From JANNMJ01 sp031426455 (lineage in GTDB: Bacteria > Bacteroidota > Bacteroidia > Cytophagales > Hymenobacteraceae), in contig JANPLI010000073.1 in NCBI GenBank assembly GCA_031426455.1, positions 1 through 5,699 of the forward strand: DNA of 5,699 nucleotides. The letters are read 5' to 3'. Position 1 is the first letter of the stretch. Each line of letters starts with the position of its first letter. The notes under the pieces are model-generated. The model was not told the origin of the DNA and ran no database searches. It saw only the letters and a program-made list of their open reading frames with translations. A program made the position numbers and the translations under genes. Below are positions 1-5,655 of the stretch, piece after piece.

Positions 1-207
1 TGCGCATCGCGCGCAGCCGGGCGGACTGGTGTTTGGGGTGATGGCGGGGATATGCGTTCGCCTTATTCCCCCGGGGCCAGCGTGGGATCCGATGCTCGCC
101 AGCGTTTTCATCGCTGCGTCAGAGTTGAGCAGGGGGCGGAGCGTCACGTTATCGATGCTCACGAGCAGGGTGCTTTCCCGGCGGCGGGCCAGCAGGGTGC
201 CACTCAT
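1..207 (-). CDS. Possible partial reading frame, unknown, runs off the left edge
   Basis: Read on the reverse strand, an ATG at 207-205 directly follows an in-frame TGA and opens a frame of 69 codons that reaches the window edge without a stop. The peptide begins MSGTLLARRRESTLLVSIDN. About the first 43 codons have strongly GC-rich third positions, as expected for a gene in this genome. The rest is proline, glycine and arginine rich and looks less protein-like, so the frame may be broken or may be chance. I recognise no family. It would be divergent from the Argonaute gene, with about 89 bases between the two starts. It could equally be a gene remnant or plain intergenic sequence; only sequence to the left would decide. 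Confidence 0.25.
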   Translation of the reverse strand, partial: MSGTLLARRRESTLLVSIDNVTLRPLLNSDAAMKTLASIGSHAGPGGIRRTHIPAITPNTSPPGCARCA

Positions 208-212
208 TCAAC

Positions 213-227
213 ACCGACGAAGTCGGT
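213..227. repeat. Short hairpin upstream of the Argonaute gene
   Basis: ACCGAC and GTCGGT form a perfect 6-bp stem around a GAA loop (TTC loop on the reverse strand). It lies between the possible reverse-strand start at 207 and the Argonaute start at 297. There is no T-tract on either side, so a terminator is not supported. It may be a structured leader or chance. Confidence 0.3.
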
Positions 228-296
228 AGTCCGGCGAGAGTTTATTGTGCGCAGCAGCCTTAGATTCGCCCTCCTCAGTGATTTATTTTTTAGCAC

Positions 297-2531
297 GTGA
301 AATACAACTTCTTTCCCATCAAGTTTGAGTTCGACGAATTCGACATCCAAAGGATCCCTTATAAGGAAGGCCTACTGCCCGACCTACGCAAGCAATACAA
401 CTCCACCCACTCCTTTTTCCGCCGAGGCGACTTCATCTACATCTCTCCCGGGACGGCTGACGCGGTGAACTTGGGTACCACTGTCCGGCTGAGCATTCAG
501 GAAAACCAAGACGTGGTAAGCCGCTTGATCAAACACGTCTTCTTTCGGACCGTCAAGGAAGCACAGCCCACATTACAGCCTCAGTTTTATCCTTTCACTT
601 TTGCGGCCCTTGACGCTAAATTCGATTTGGCGCGGCCACACGTACCAGAGCACCTGCGAGGCGTACTGACATATAAACGCCTTACTGAAGTCGAGTTCCG
701 AGACCATACCGATACTAGCGGGCGAGTGTCGTTTGGCACACTCATTAATCACCGCTACCGATGGAATCTAAGCCGGCGGGGGGATGAACTGCATCAAGAA
801 GACTTTGATCTGGCGGGGCGGGAAGTGATCGGGTACGAAGCGCCCGAATACTCGGACGGTGTCGTCGCGCCCGAAATGTCGTTACTGGGTCGAGTGTATC
901 AGGTCATCGCAGATCGGGCGCAGGTGGATACGAGCAACGGGCGGGTTGAGTACCCGCTGACCGAGCTGTACCTGCATCACTCGCGGGACAACATCACCGC
1001 CTATCTGGCGAAATGGGTGGGCGAGGGACGTGCATCAGCGGTGATGCACAGCATTAAGATGGCAGAAGCCGAACGGCTCAAGCCCCAGGGTATCATGCAG
1101 GAGGTCGAGAAGATGGCTTCTTGGCTCAGCCGCTTAGTCTACCGCAACCACGATGCATTCGGTTTTCACATCACGCAGAACAACGTTGTCAACCCGGCGA
1201 CCGCCTTCTCTCTGCCTGAGCCGAATCTGCTCTTCGACCTGAACCGAACACGGGTACACCGATCACCCTCAACCGGTCTAAATCTCTACGGCCCATACAG
1301 TCGCTCCACGGGCTTCGATGTTAATGCGCCACGCATGCTGGTGATCTTCCACCGCCAGAATGAAGGACTCTTTACCCGGTTCTTGGCTCAGTTGATCGAC
1401 GGCGTCCCCAACCATAGCTACTTCGCGAACGGCTTAGCACGCAAGTATGTGCTCACGAGTCTGAACTACCGGATTGTCGAGCTAACGGATTACACCGTAG
1501 CCGAGTACCTAGCAGCTATCAATCTCGGCATTCAGCAAGAGGGTACCCCATTTGACTTGGCGCTGGTCGAGACGTGTGATGAATTCCGCCGACTGCCACC
1601 TGCGCAGAATCCTTATTATCAAGTAAAAGCTGCCCTGTTGGCCCAGGGTACGGCTGTGCAGTTCGTTAAAGCCGCGACAATTCAAGACCCGACGTACAAG
1701 ATCGACGGCATTGCGTTGCAACTCTATGCCAAGCTGGGAGGTACGCCGTGGGCTATCCCTTCCGACCCGAACGTGGACCGCGAGCTGGTCGTAGGTATCG
1801 GCAGCACGATTCAGCGGCAAAACCTCTATGCAGGTGCCGCGCAAACCCGTTACGTGGGCATCAGCACGTTCTTCACGGCGGATGGTCTGTATCAGTCCAA
1901 CAGCCGCACTCAGCACGTGCCCTACGAGGAATATTTTGGAGAGTTGCTGCGGAGCCTGAAAGAGTCACTCGACCTAATCGCCAACCAATACAGTTGGGCC
2001 GAAGGCAGCCGCGTACGGTTGATTTTTCACATCTTCAAGCCCATCCGTAACGTGGAGGCCGAGGTAGTGGCTGAGTTGATGAGGCGCTACCCCCAGTACG
2101 ATATTCGCTTTGCTTTTGTCACGATCTCAGAACGACACCCCTATCTACTCTACGACGAGAATCAGCGGGGTGACCGTGCGGGGCGGGGCGCCAATATCCC
2201 GGCACGCGGGTATTGTTTGCCACTCGGCCCCCGTGCCTGCTTAGTGCACTTGCTCGGTACTGGCCAAGTCCGGGTAGCCAAGCATGGTGCTCCACATCCA
2301 GTACTGGTGCGCATTCACGAACATTCTACCTTTCACGATCTGCGTTATGTCGTGGAGCAGGTGTTCAAGTTCAGCCGGCTCTCGTTCCGTACGTTTGAGC
2401 CGAGCTATTCACCAGTCACGTTGCTCTATGCCAACCTACTAACTCGCCAGCTCCGGGAGCTGCGGGAGGTACCACATTGGAACTACACGGTGGCAAACGC
2501 TCAGCTTCGAAAGAAAAAATGGTTTCTGTAG
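297..2531 (+). CDS. ago: Prokaryotic Argonaute (long type, catalytically inactive PIWI)
   Basis: This 744-residue protein is a guide-binding Argonaute. Residues about 1-320 look like the N/L1/L2 region, with no clear full PAZ domain. Residues about 325-480 are MID, starting near GLNLYGPYS. The rest is PIWI, with the late signature STFHDL (677-682) and SPVTLLYANLL (705-715). The 5'-phosphate pocket appears complete as Y440, K444, Q455 and K479, and the chain ends in hydrophobic WFL, as in Argonautes whose terminal carboxylate helps hold the guide end. The PIWI active site is degraded: the first Asp is Gly502 (GIGST), and the Asp of the usual RDG motif aligns with Phe580 (FHIFKP), with the trailing Glu587 kept. 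It should therefore bind but not cut targets. Size and features fit long-B Argonautes, though an APAZ-like N-terminus is possible. The start is GTG at 297: an in-frame TAG lies at 291-293 and the first in-frame ATG is only at codon 194. An AT-rich leader (281-293) precedes it. It is the first gene of an operon and overlaps the next gene by 13 bases. Confidence 0.9.
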   Translation: MKYNFFPIKFEFDEFDIQRIPYKEGLLPDLRKQYNSTHSFFRRGDFIYISPGTADAVNLGTTVRLSIQENQDVVSRLIKHVFFRTVKEAQPTLQPQFYPFTFAALDAKFDLARPHVPEHLRGVLTYKRLTEVEFRDHTDTSGRVSFGTLINHRYRWNLSRRGDELHQEDFDLAGREVIGYEAPEYSDGVVAPEMSLLGRVYQVIADRAQVDTSNGRVEYPLTELYLHHSRDNITAYLAKWVGEGRASAVMHSIKMAEAERLKPQGIMQEVEKMASWLSRLVYRNHDAFGFHITQNNVVNPATAFSLPEPNLLFDLNRTRVHRSPSTGLNLYGPYSRSTGFDVNAPRMLVIFHRQNEGLFTRFLAQLIDGVPNHSYFANGLARKYVLTSLNYRIVELTDYTVAEYLAAINLGIQQEGTPFDLALVETCDEFRRLPPAQNPYYQVKAALLAQGTAVQFVKAATIQDPTYKIDGIALQLYAKLGGTPWAIPSDPNVDRELVVGIGSTIQRQNLYAGAAQTRYVGISTFFTADGLYQSNSRTQHVPYEEYFGELLRSLKESLDLIANQYSWAEGSRVRLIFHIFKPIRNVEAEVVAELMRRYPQYDIRFAFVTISERHPYLLYDENQRGDRAGRGANIPARGYCLPLGPRACLVHLLGTGQVRVAKHGAPHPVLVRIHEHSTFHDLRYVVEQVFKFSRLSFRTFEPSYSPVTLLYANLLTRQLRELREVPHWNYTVANAQLRKKKWFL

Positions 2532-3406
2532 ACGCTCATTCGGCCTACTGGGAACGGCTGCGGGCGAACCCGCTCACCAGCTTTTTTATCGATTTTTTGG
2601 ATGGTCAGCCGGGCGTGGTAATCCCGGCGCTCGCCCCCTCAGATACAGCCAGCATCGTTTGTAACCTGCTCGACTACGTGCGGCGCGGAGACACAACGGC
2701 GGCGGCCAGTCTCTACCAGTTGCTCACGACCCGACAGGTACGAAGCGACTCTCCGTGGTTACACAACGATTTTTTGGTTTTCGCCGTGGTGTGCACCGTG
2801 CGTCGGTTTCAATTAGACAGCACGTGGATTCGCAACGTCTTGCAGAAACGACCTGACTCGGAAATGGAAAAGAGCCTGATCAACCGCTCATTCCAGAACC
2901 TGCTAGCCGGTAATCTCAACGCTCGGGAAGACCTCCATCAAATTTCGCTGGTGTACCAAGTGATGGCCCAGCAGGAACAGTTCGATGCGGACCGACTGCA
3001 CAAGATGTTCGCCTATTTATGGCGCCAGAATTTCCCGTATTTTGACTCTGAATTTTTAAATATTCTGTCGCTACGGGCTATTCGCATCGCCTTTGAGGTA
3101 AAGGGCTTGGTGAACCCCGAAGATCGGTTCGTCGCTGAGGCGTTTAGGCAACGATTTTTTGAGCGTACAGTCCGAGTAAGCCAAGTGTTGACCTATACGT
3201 TCTTCGTGATTGCCATTTTGGCCCTAGGCATCGCAGCAGCTTTTTACTCTAGCGATGTGCGGGTAAGCAGGGGCTTGGGAACGATGGCTGCGCTCGGGTT
3301 AGGGGCAAGCTTCTTCGCGGATATCCGCAATTGGCTAGCCACCCGCGTCGAAAAAGGCCTGCGCCGTTTTTGGGGTTATGTTCCGCCCGCTATTGGGCGA
3401 AGGTAG
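2519..3406 (+). CDS. Argonaute-associated membrane protein, putative effector
   Basis: This is a 295-residue protein of no family I recognise. Residues 1 to about 215 look soluble and largely helical, with few glycines and many amphipathic stretches. A strong membrane segment follows at about 220-243 (core TFFVIAILALGIAAAFY), then a short loop (SSDVRVSR), a weaker segment at about 252-268 (GLGTMAALGLGASFFADI) and a basic tail ending RR. This suggests a hairpin anchor with both ends in the cytoplasm. No signal peptide, nuclease, TIR or SIR2 motif is seen. I chose the ATG at 2519, which overlaps the Argonaute stop by 13 bases and follows an A/G-rich stretch (cgaaagaaaaa). An upstream TTG at 2477 would add 14 residues inside the Argonaute gene and seems less likely. 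The overlap implies translational coupling and a joint function. By analogy with Argonaute systems that have membrane partners, it may damage the membrane when Argonaute senses an invader; this role is inference. Confidence 0.88.
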   Translation: MVSVDAHSAYWERLRANPLTSFFIDFLDGQPGVVIPALAPSDTASIVCNLLDYVRRGDTTAAASLYQLLTTRQVRSDSPWLHNDFLVFAVVCTVRRFQLDSTWIRNVLQKRPDSEMEKSLINRSFQNLLAGNLNAREDLHQISLVYQVMAQQEQFDADRLHKMFAYLWRQNFPYFDSEFLNILSLRAIRIAFEVKGLVNPEDRFVAEAFRQRFFERTVRVSQVLTYTFFVIAILALGIAAAFYSSDVRVSRGLGTMAALGLGASFFADIRNWLATRVEKGLRRFWGYVPPAIGRR

Positions 3407-3423
3407 CCCCACCCCCCCAAAAT

Positions 3424-3450
3424 CCCCGACCGGGCAACGCCCGGCCGGGG
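3424..3450 (+). terminator. Intrinsic-type terminator of the Argonaute operon
   Basis: Arms 3424-3435 (CCCCGACCGGGC) and 3439-3450 (GCCCGGCCGGGG) pair over 12 positions with one A-C mismatch around an AAC loop. An AAT/GTT flank can extend the stem, and a short T-rich tail (ttctattta) follows. It begins 18 bases after the stop codon of the membrane protein, so it most likely ends the two-gene transcript and separates it from the Abi gene. Confidence 0.75.
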
Positions 3451-3543
3451 GTTCTATTTAGGAACGGGACGTCACCCGGCCTACTCGTTGCTTACCCATT
3501 GCATCTTTCCGGGAAAGCGCCCTACAGCCCGCCTGTGCGGTTT

Positions 3544-3565
3544 GTCTTAGGTCGGTCTTAGGTCG
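3544..3565. repeat. Exact 11-bp tandem duplication
   Basis: GTCTTAGGTCG occurs twice with no gap (3544-3554 and 3555-3565). Two copies only; neighbouring bases do not continue the pattern. It may be a replication-slippage duplication or a double binding site. Confidence 0.85.
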
Positions 3566-3596
3566 CTGTATGCTCGGCGAGCGGGGCCTAACGCAG

Positions 3597-3631
3597 GAAG
3601 GGCAGCGCCGGCGGGTACCGGGCTGCCCTTC
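3597..3631. repeat. Perfect 10-bp inverted repeat, stable hairpin
   Basis: GAAGGGCAGC (3597-3606) and GCTGCCCTTC (3622-3631) pair perfectly. Inside the loop, CCGG at 3608-3611 can pair with CCGG at 3618-3621, leaving one bulged G and a 6-base loop that overlaps the palindrome GGTACC. No T-tract follows on the forward strand. On the reverse strand the stem is followed by cctgcg, also without Ts. It could be a backup terminator, an RNA-structure element or a remnant of a repeat. Confidence 0.7.
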
Positions 3632-3684
3632 GGCATCTGAACCCCAAGGCTTGCCCCCGCAAGGGAGCAGGGGCCAAAGGGAAT

Positions 3685-3710
3685 AAAGTGCTGCAAAGTA
3701 CGGACTTTGC
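3685..3710 (+). promoter_or_regulatory. AAAGT/ACTTT operator-like array upstream of the Abi gene
   Basis: AAAGT occurs at 3685-3689 and again at 3695-3699, exactly 10 bases apart (one helical turn). The second copy forms a perfect 7-bp inverted repeat: GCAAAGT, ACGG spacer, ACTTTGC (3693-3710). The right edge lies 55 bases before the Abi ATG at 3766. The spacing and symmetry suggest a site for a dimeric or multimeric regulator. The element could also be a small RNA hairpin. Confidence 0.45.
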
Positions 3711-3765
3711 GACCCAAAAACCATTCGAGGCGCTGGCTCGGTTCCGGCGGAGCTAGCTTTACGCG

Positions 3766-4494
3766 ATGCGATACGCTGACTTTGTGCGCACGTTATCGGC
3801 CCCACGCCTGGATCGGTATCTGGAAGCGTGTGCCGGTGACACGCGTCGGGCGATGACCCTATACCGCCTCAACCTGCGGCTCACGCAGGAGTTGCACACG
3901 GTGGTGAGCTGTTTTGAAGTAGCCCTGCGTAATGCCCTCGATGCGCACTATGTCAGCCGCCACGGGGCCGACTGGTTGCGAGCAGCGGTGGCGCCTGGTG
4001 GCGTGTACACCGACCCCGCTTGCCGGCAGGCGGCCGCCATCATTTGGGAAGCACTGAGGAAGTTGGGTGCCCGATATTCGCACGGCAAACTGGTGGCTGA
4101 ACTGACCTTTGGTTTCTGGCGCTACCAGTTTGCCCGACCTCAATTCAGAGCGGGCGGTCAAACCTTGGTCGCTATTTTCTCGGCCAAACCCCGCAGTACG
4201 CCCACCACTAACTACGGTCAAGCCTATTTTTTTACGGAACTGGAAGAAGTCAACCGGCTTCGTAATCGGATAGCCCACCACGAGCCGGTGTGTTTCGTGC
4301 CAACCGAAGCTCGCGTCAGTACGGCGTACGTACGCAACCAGTATGCGCGGATGCTTCGGCTGTTTCAATGGCTGGAGATCAACGAACGCGAGTTACTATA
4401 CGGCCTTGATCACATCGAAACGGTATGTGCGGCGATTGACCGGCTTGGCGCTGCCTCATCTACCGGGCGAACAGCGGCCTCGGCCAGCCGGTAG
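3766..4494 (+). CDS. Abi-family protein (AbiD/AbiF-like, HEPN domain)
   Basis: This 242-residue protein matches the Abi_2-type abortive infection family, linked to lactococcal AbiD/AbiF. The N-terminal half has the family pattern of an LNLRLTQELH helix followed by FEVALRNAL (50-58). In the middle are a Trp (W94) and LTFGFWRYQF (113-122), a typical family signature. The HEPN motif is R166-N167-x3-H171-H172-E173-P174 (RNRIAHHEP), the expected R-x4-H active site of a predicted RNase. The C-terminus is a Ser/Ala/Arg-rich tail without clear fold. The start is ATG at 3766; a weak GGAG lies 13 bases upstream. It is on the same strand as the Argonaute operon but is separated from it by a terminator and about 360 bases, so it is probably its own unit. 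An RNase that shuts down the infected cell is the likely role; phage resistance here is inferred. It could also act as a toxin unrelated to the Argonaute genes. Confidence 0.8.
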   Translation: MRYADFVRTLSAPRLDRYLEACAGDTRRAMTLYRLNLRLTQELHTVVSCFEVALRNALDAHYVSRHGADWLRAAVAPGGVYTDPACRQAAAIIWEALRKLGARYSHGKLVAELTFGFWRYQFARPQFRAGGQTLVAIFSAKPRSTPTTNYGQAYFFTELEEVNRLRNRIAHHEPVCFVPTEARVSTAYVRNQYARMLRLFQWLEINERELLYGLDHIETVCAAIDRLGAASSTGRTAASASR

Positions 4495-4674
4495 TTTTCC
4501 TCCCGACTCACCCCGACCACGCCTTTGGGAACGTCCACCCGCCGTTCCCCCCTGCTGGACCCGATGCCGCGCTGCGGCGGCACCTACACCAATACTCAGG
4601 GCCTGGGTCGGCGGCGCTTTTTTTGGGGGCTTCCCGCGCCGGTTGGTGCCAGCGTACAAGCTTTCACCTACCCC
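4495..4674. other. Convergent spacer with hairpins, likely transcription ends
   Basis: This 180-base gap lies between the stop of the Abi gene and the stop of the reverse-strand LytTR gene, and I see no gene in it. Two stem-loops follow the Abi gene: GGGAACG (4527-4533) with CGTTCCC (4543-4549), and GCCGC (4566-4570) with GCGGC (4574-4578). A run of seven Ts (4618-4624) follows GGCGGCGC, but no good stem directly precedes it. Termination of both genes here is likely, but no single element is a textbook intrinsic terminator. Confidence 0.45.
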
Positions 4675-5427
4675 TCACCGCATCGGCCGCAGGCGGGCCG
4701 TGAGAGCGTCGCGGTAGCTGCGGCCCACGGGCACGGCGTGGCCGGGCAGGTGCAGGGTGGTGGTGGCGGGGTCCAGTTGCTCGATGGCCGCCACCTGCAC
4801 CACGAAGCGGCGGTGCACCTGGCTGAACTGGGCCGGGGGCAGCCGCGCGGCCATTTCGCCCAGCCCCTGCCGGACGGTGAACTTGCTGCCCGTGGTGTGG
4901 AGGTGGGTGTAGCCGTCGTCGGCTTCCAGGAGCAGCAGGTCGGCGAAGGGCACCTTCACGAGGCGGTGCTGCTGCCGCACGAAGATGCCGCCCAGCAGTA
5001 CGGCGCCGTCGGGCAGGTCGCCGGTGGTGGTGTCGGGCGGCAGGCCCAGGGCCGTGGCGAAGTGTTGCAGGGCCAGCGCGATGCTGTGGCCCAGCAGCGG
5101 GCCGTTGTAGGGTTTGCCCAGAAACGCAAACGGCCCCACCAGCCGGGCGCGGGCAAAGGTGGGCGCATCGGGGAAGGCCGTGACGAAAATCAGCGGCACC
5201 GGCCGCTGCCGGATCAGGCTGGCGGCGGTCTCGATGCCGTCGCGCGGGCCGGCCAGGTGCACGTCGAGCAGCACCAGGTCGGGCTGGATCTCGGTGAACG
5301 CGGCTTCGGCTTCCTCGGCGGTGCGGGCCACGGCGCCCAGCTCGTAGCCCAGCTCGCGGAGCTGGTGGCGCAGGATGCGGGCCTGGGTGGGGTCGTCTTC
5401 AACCGCAAGAAGGGTGATGCCGGACAT
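4675..5427 (-). CDS. LytTR-family response regulator transcription factor
   Basis: This 250-residue cytoplasmic regulator has a receiver domain (about 5-122) and a LytTR DNA-binding domain (about 145-248). The receiver has the acidic cluster E10-D11-D12, the phosphate-accepting D55 (LVLLDVHLAG), T83 (FVTAF) and K105 (LGKP), so it looks able to be phosphorylated. The LytTR part shows the family pattern LLLLEADDGYTHLHTTG (164-180), then FTVRQGLGEM, and FSQVHRRFVV (201-210), and ends with the VGRSYRDAL element (234-242). Length is normal for the family. The start is ATG at 5427-5425; a pyrimidine-rich stretch lies before it and no Shine-Dalgarno is seen. These regulators usually work with a LytS-like histidine kinase, but no kinase is in the window, so its partner must be further right or elsewhere. 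Its very high GC (about 73% in a sampled line) is typical of the host chromosome. It is probably unrelated to the defence genes. Confidence 0.93.
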   Translation of the reverse strand: MSGITLLAVEDDPTQARILRHQLRELGYELGAVARTAEEAEAAFTEIQPDLVLLDVHLAGPRDGIETAASLIRQRPVPLIFVTAFPDAPTFARARLVGPFAFLGKPYNGPLLGHSIALALQHFATALGLPPDTTTGDLPDGAVLLGGIFVRQQHRLVKVPFADLLLLEADDGYTHLHTTGSKFTVRQGLGEMAARLPPAQFSQVHRRFVVQVAAIEQLDPATTTLHLPGHAVPVGRSYRDALTARLRPMR

Positions 5428-5455
5428 TGGGAGGAGTGAGGAGGAGAAGCAGAGC

Positions 5456-5526
5456 GTAGCGAGGCGAAGTGTAGCGAGGGGCTTCGCCCCGCAGCAACCA
5501 AGTCGCCAAGCGACGAGGACGCCAAG
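5456..5526. repeat. Repeat and hairpin cluster in the LytTR leader
   Basis: This stretch just upstream of the LytTR start holds a direct repeat GTAGCGAGG (5456-5464 and 5471-5479), a hairpin GGGGC-TTC-GCCCC (5478-5490), a hairpin GTCGC-CAA-GCGAC (5502-5514) and a direct repeat CGCCAAG (5504-5510 and 5520-5526). The pattern looks like an interspersed chromosomal repeat element or a structured 5' leader of the reverse-strand gene. I cannot name a known family for it. Confidence 0.5.
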
Positions 5527-5600
5527 CAGAGCAAGGAGTCATTCAGCAAGGCCCAACGATGTGCCCCCTGGCCCTGTAAAGAAAGCACCGTTTCCACCCA

Positions 5601-5620
5601 AAACCGCCCTGGCGCGGTTT
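5601..5620 (-). terminator. Terminator-like hairpin upstream of the LytTR gene
   Basis: AAACCGC (5601-5607) and GCGGTTT (5614-5620) form a perfect 7-bp stem around a 6-base loop. Read on the reverse strand it ends in four Ts (GCGGTTTT), and on the forward strand in three. It may end a transcript arriving from a gene right of the window and so make the LytTR gene its own unit; it could work in both directions. Confidence 0.5.
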
Positions 5621-5655
5621 CAGACTCGTTGTACGGAGTTCCGTGGCCGGGGGCC

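Larger units (their letters stand above)
3451..3765. other. Repeat-rich spacer between the operon and the Abi gene
   Basis: I see no convincing gene here: the one reverse-strand frame (3805-3458) is Ser/Arg/Pro rich and lacks any recognisable pattern. The stretch holds several short symmetrical elements. These are an interrupted palindrome CTTTCC-G-GGAAAG at 3505-3517, an 11-bp tandem repeat at 3544-3565, a long hairpin at 3597-3631, a small hairpin CTTGC-CCCC-GCAAG at 3650-3663, and an AAAGT array at 3685-3710. The promoter of the Abi gene must lie here, but I cannot place a confident TTTG/TAnnTTTG pair. Confidence 0.6.

Noticed and set aside
245..268. Bacteroidota promoter (TTG plus TAGATTCG) before the Argonaute gene
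   Set aside because: TAGATTCG has one mismatch to TAnnTTTG, but the only nearby TTG is just 13 bases upstream, shorter than the usual spacing, so I did not list it.
2477..2518. TTG start for the membrane protein
   Set aside because: It would lie entirely inside the Argonaute gene; the ATG at 2519 is a better codon with an A/G-rich stretch before it.
297..2531. PIWI-RE protein or active Argonaute nuclease
   Set aside because: The protein has a canonical MID pocket, which favours Argonaute over PIWI-RE, and it lacks at least two catalytic acids, which argues against nuclease activity.
3458..3805. 115-residue reverse frame in the spacer
   Set aside because: Its composition is typical of chance translation, it crosses the repeats and AAAGT array, and it overlaps the Abi start.
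3859..4368. 169-residue reverse frame inside the Abi gene
   Set aside because: It shows no domain pattern, while the forward strand carries clear Abi-family and HEPN motifs.
4600..4624. Intrinsic terminator ending in the T7 run
   Set aside because: Only a weak 3-bp stem (GCC/GGC) lies before the T run, so the hairpin is not convincing.
4525..5439. 304-residue forward frame opposite the LytTR gene
   Set aside because: It is Gly/Gln/Val rich with low complexity and is the antisense shadow of the well-recognised LytTR regulator in very GC-rich DNA.
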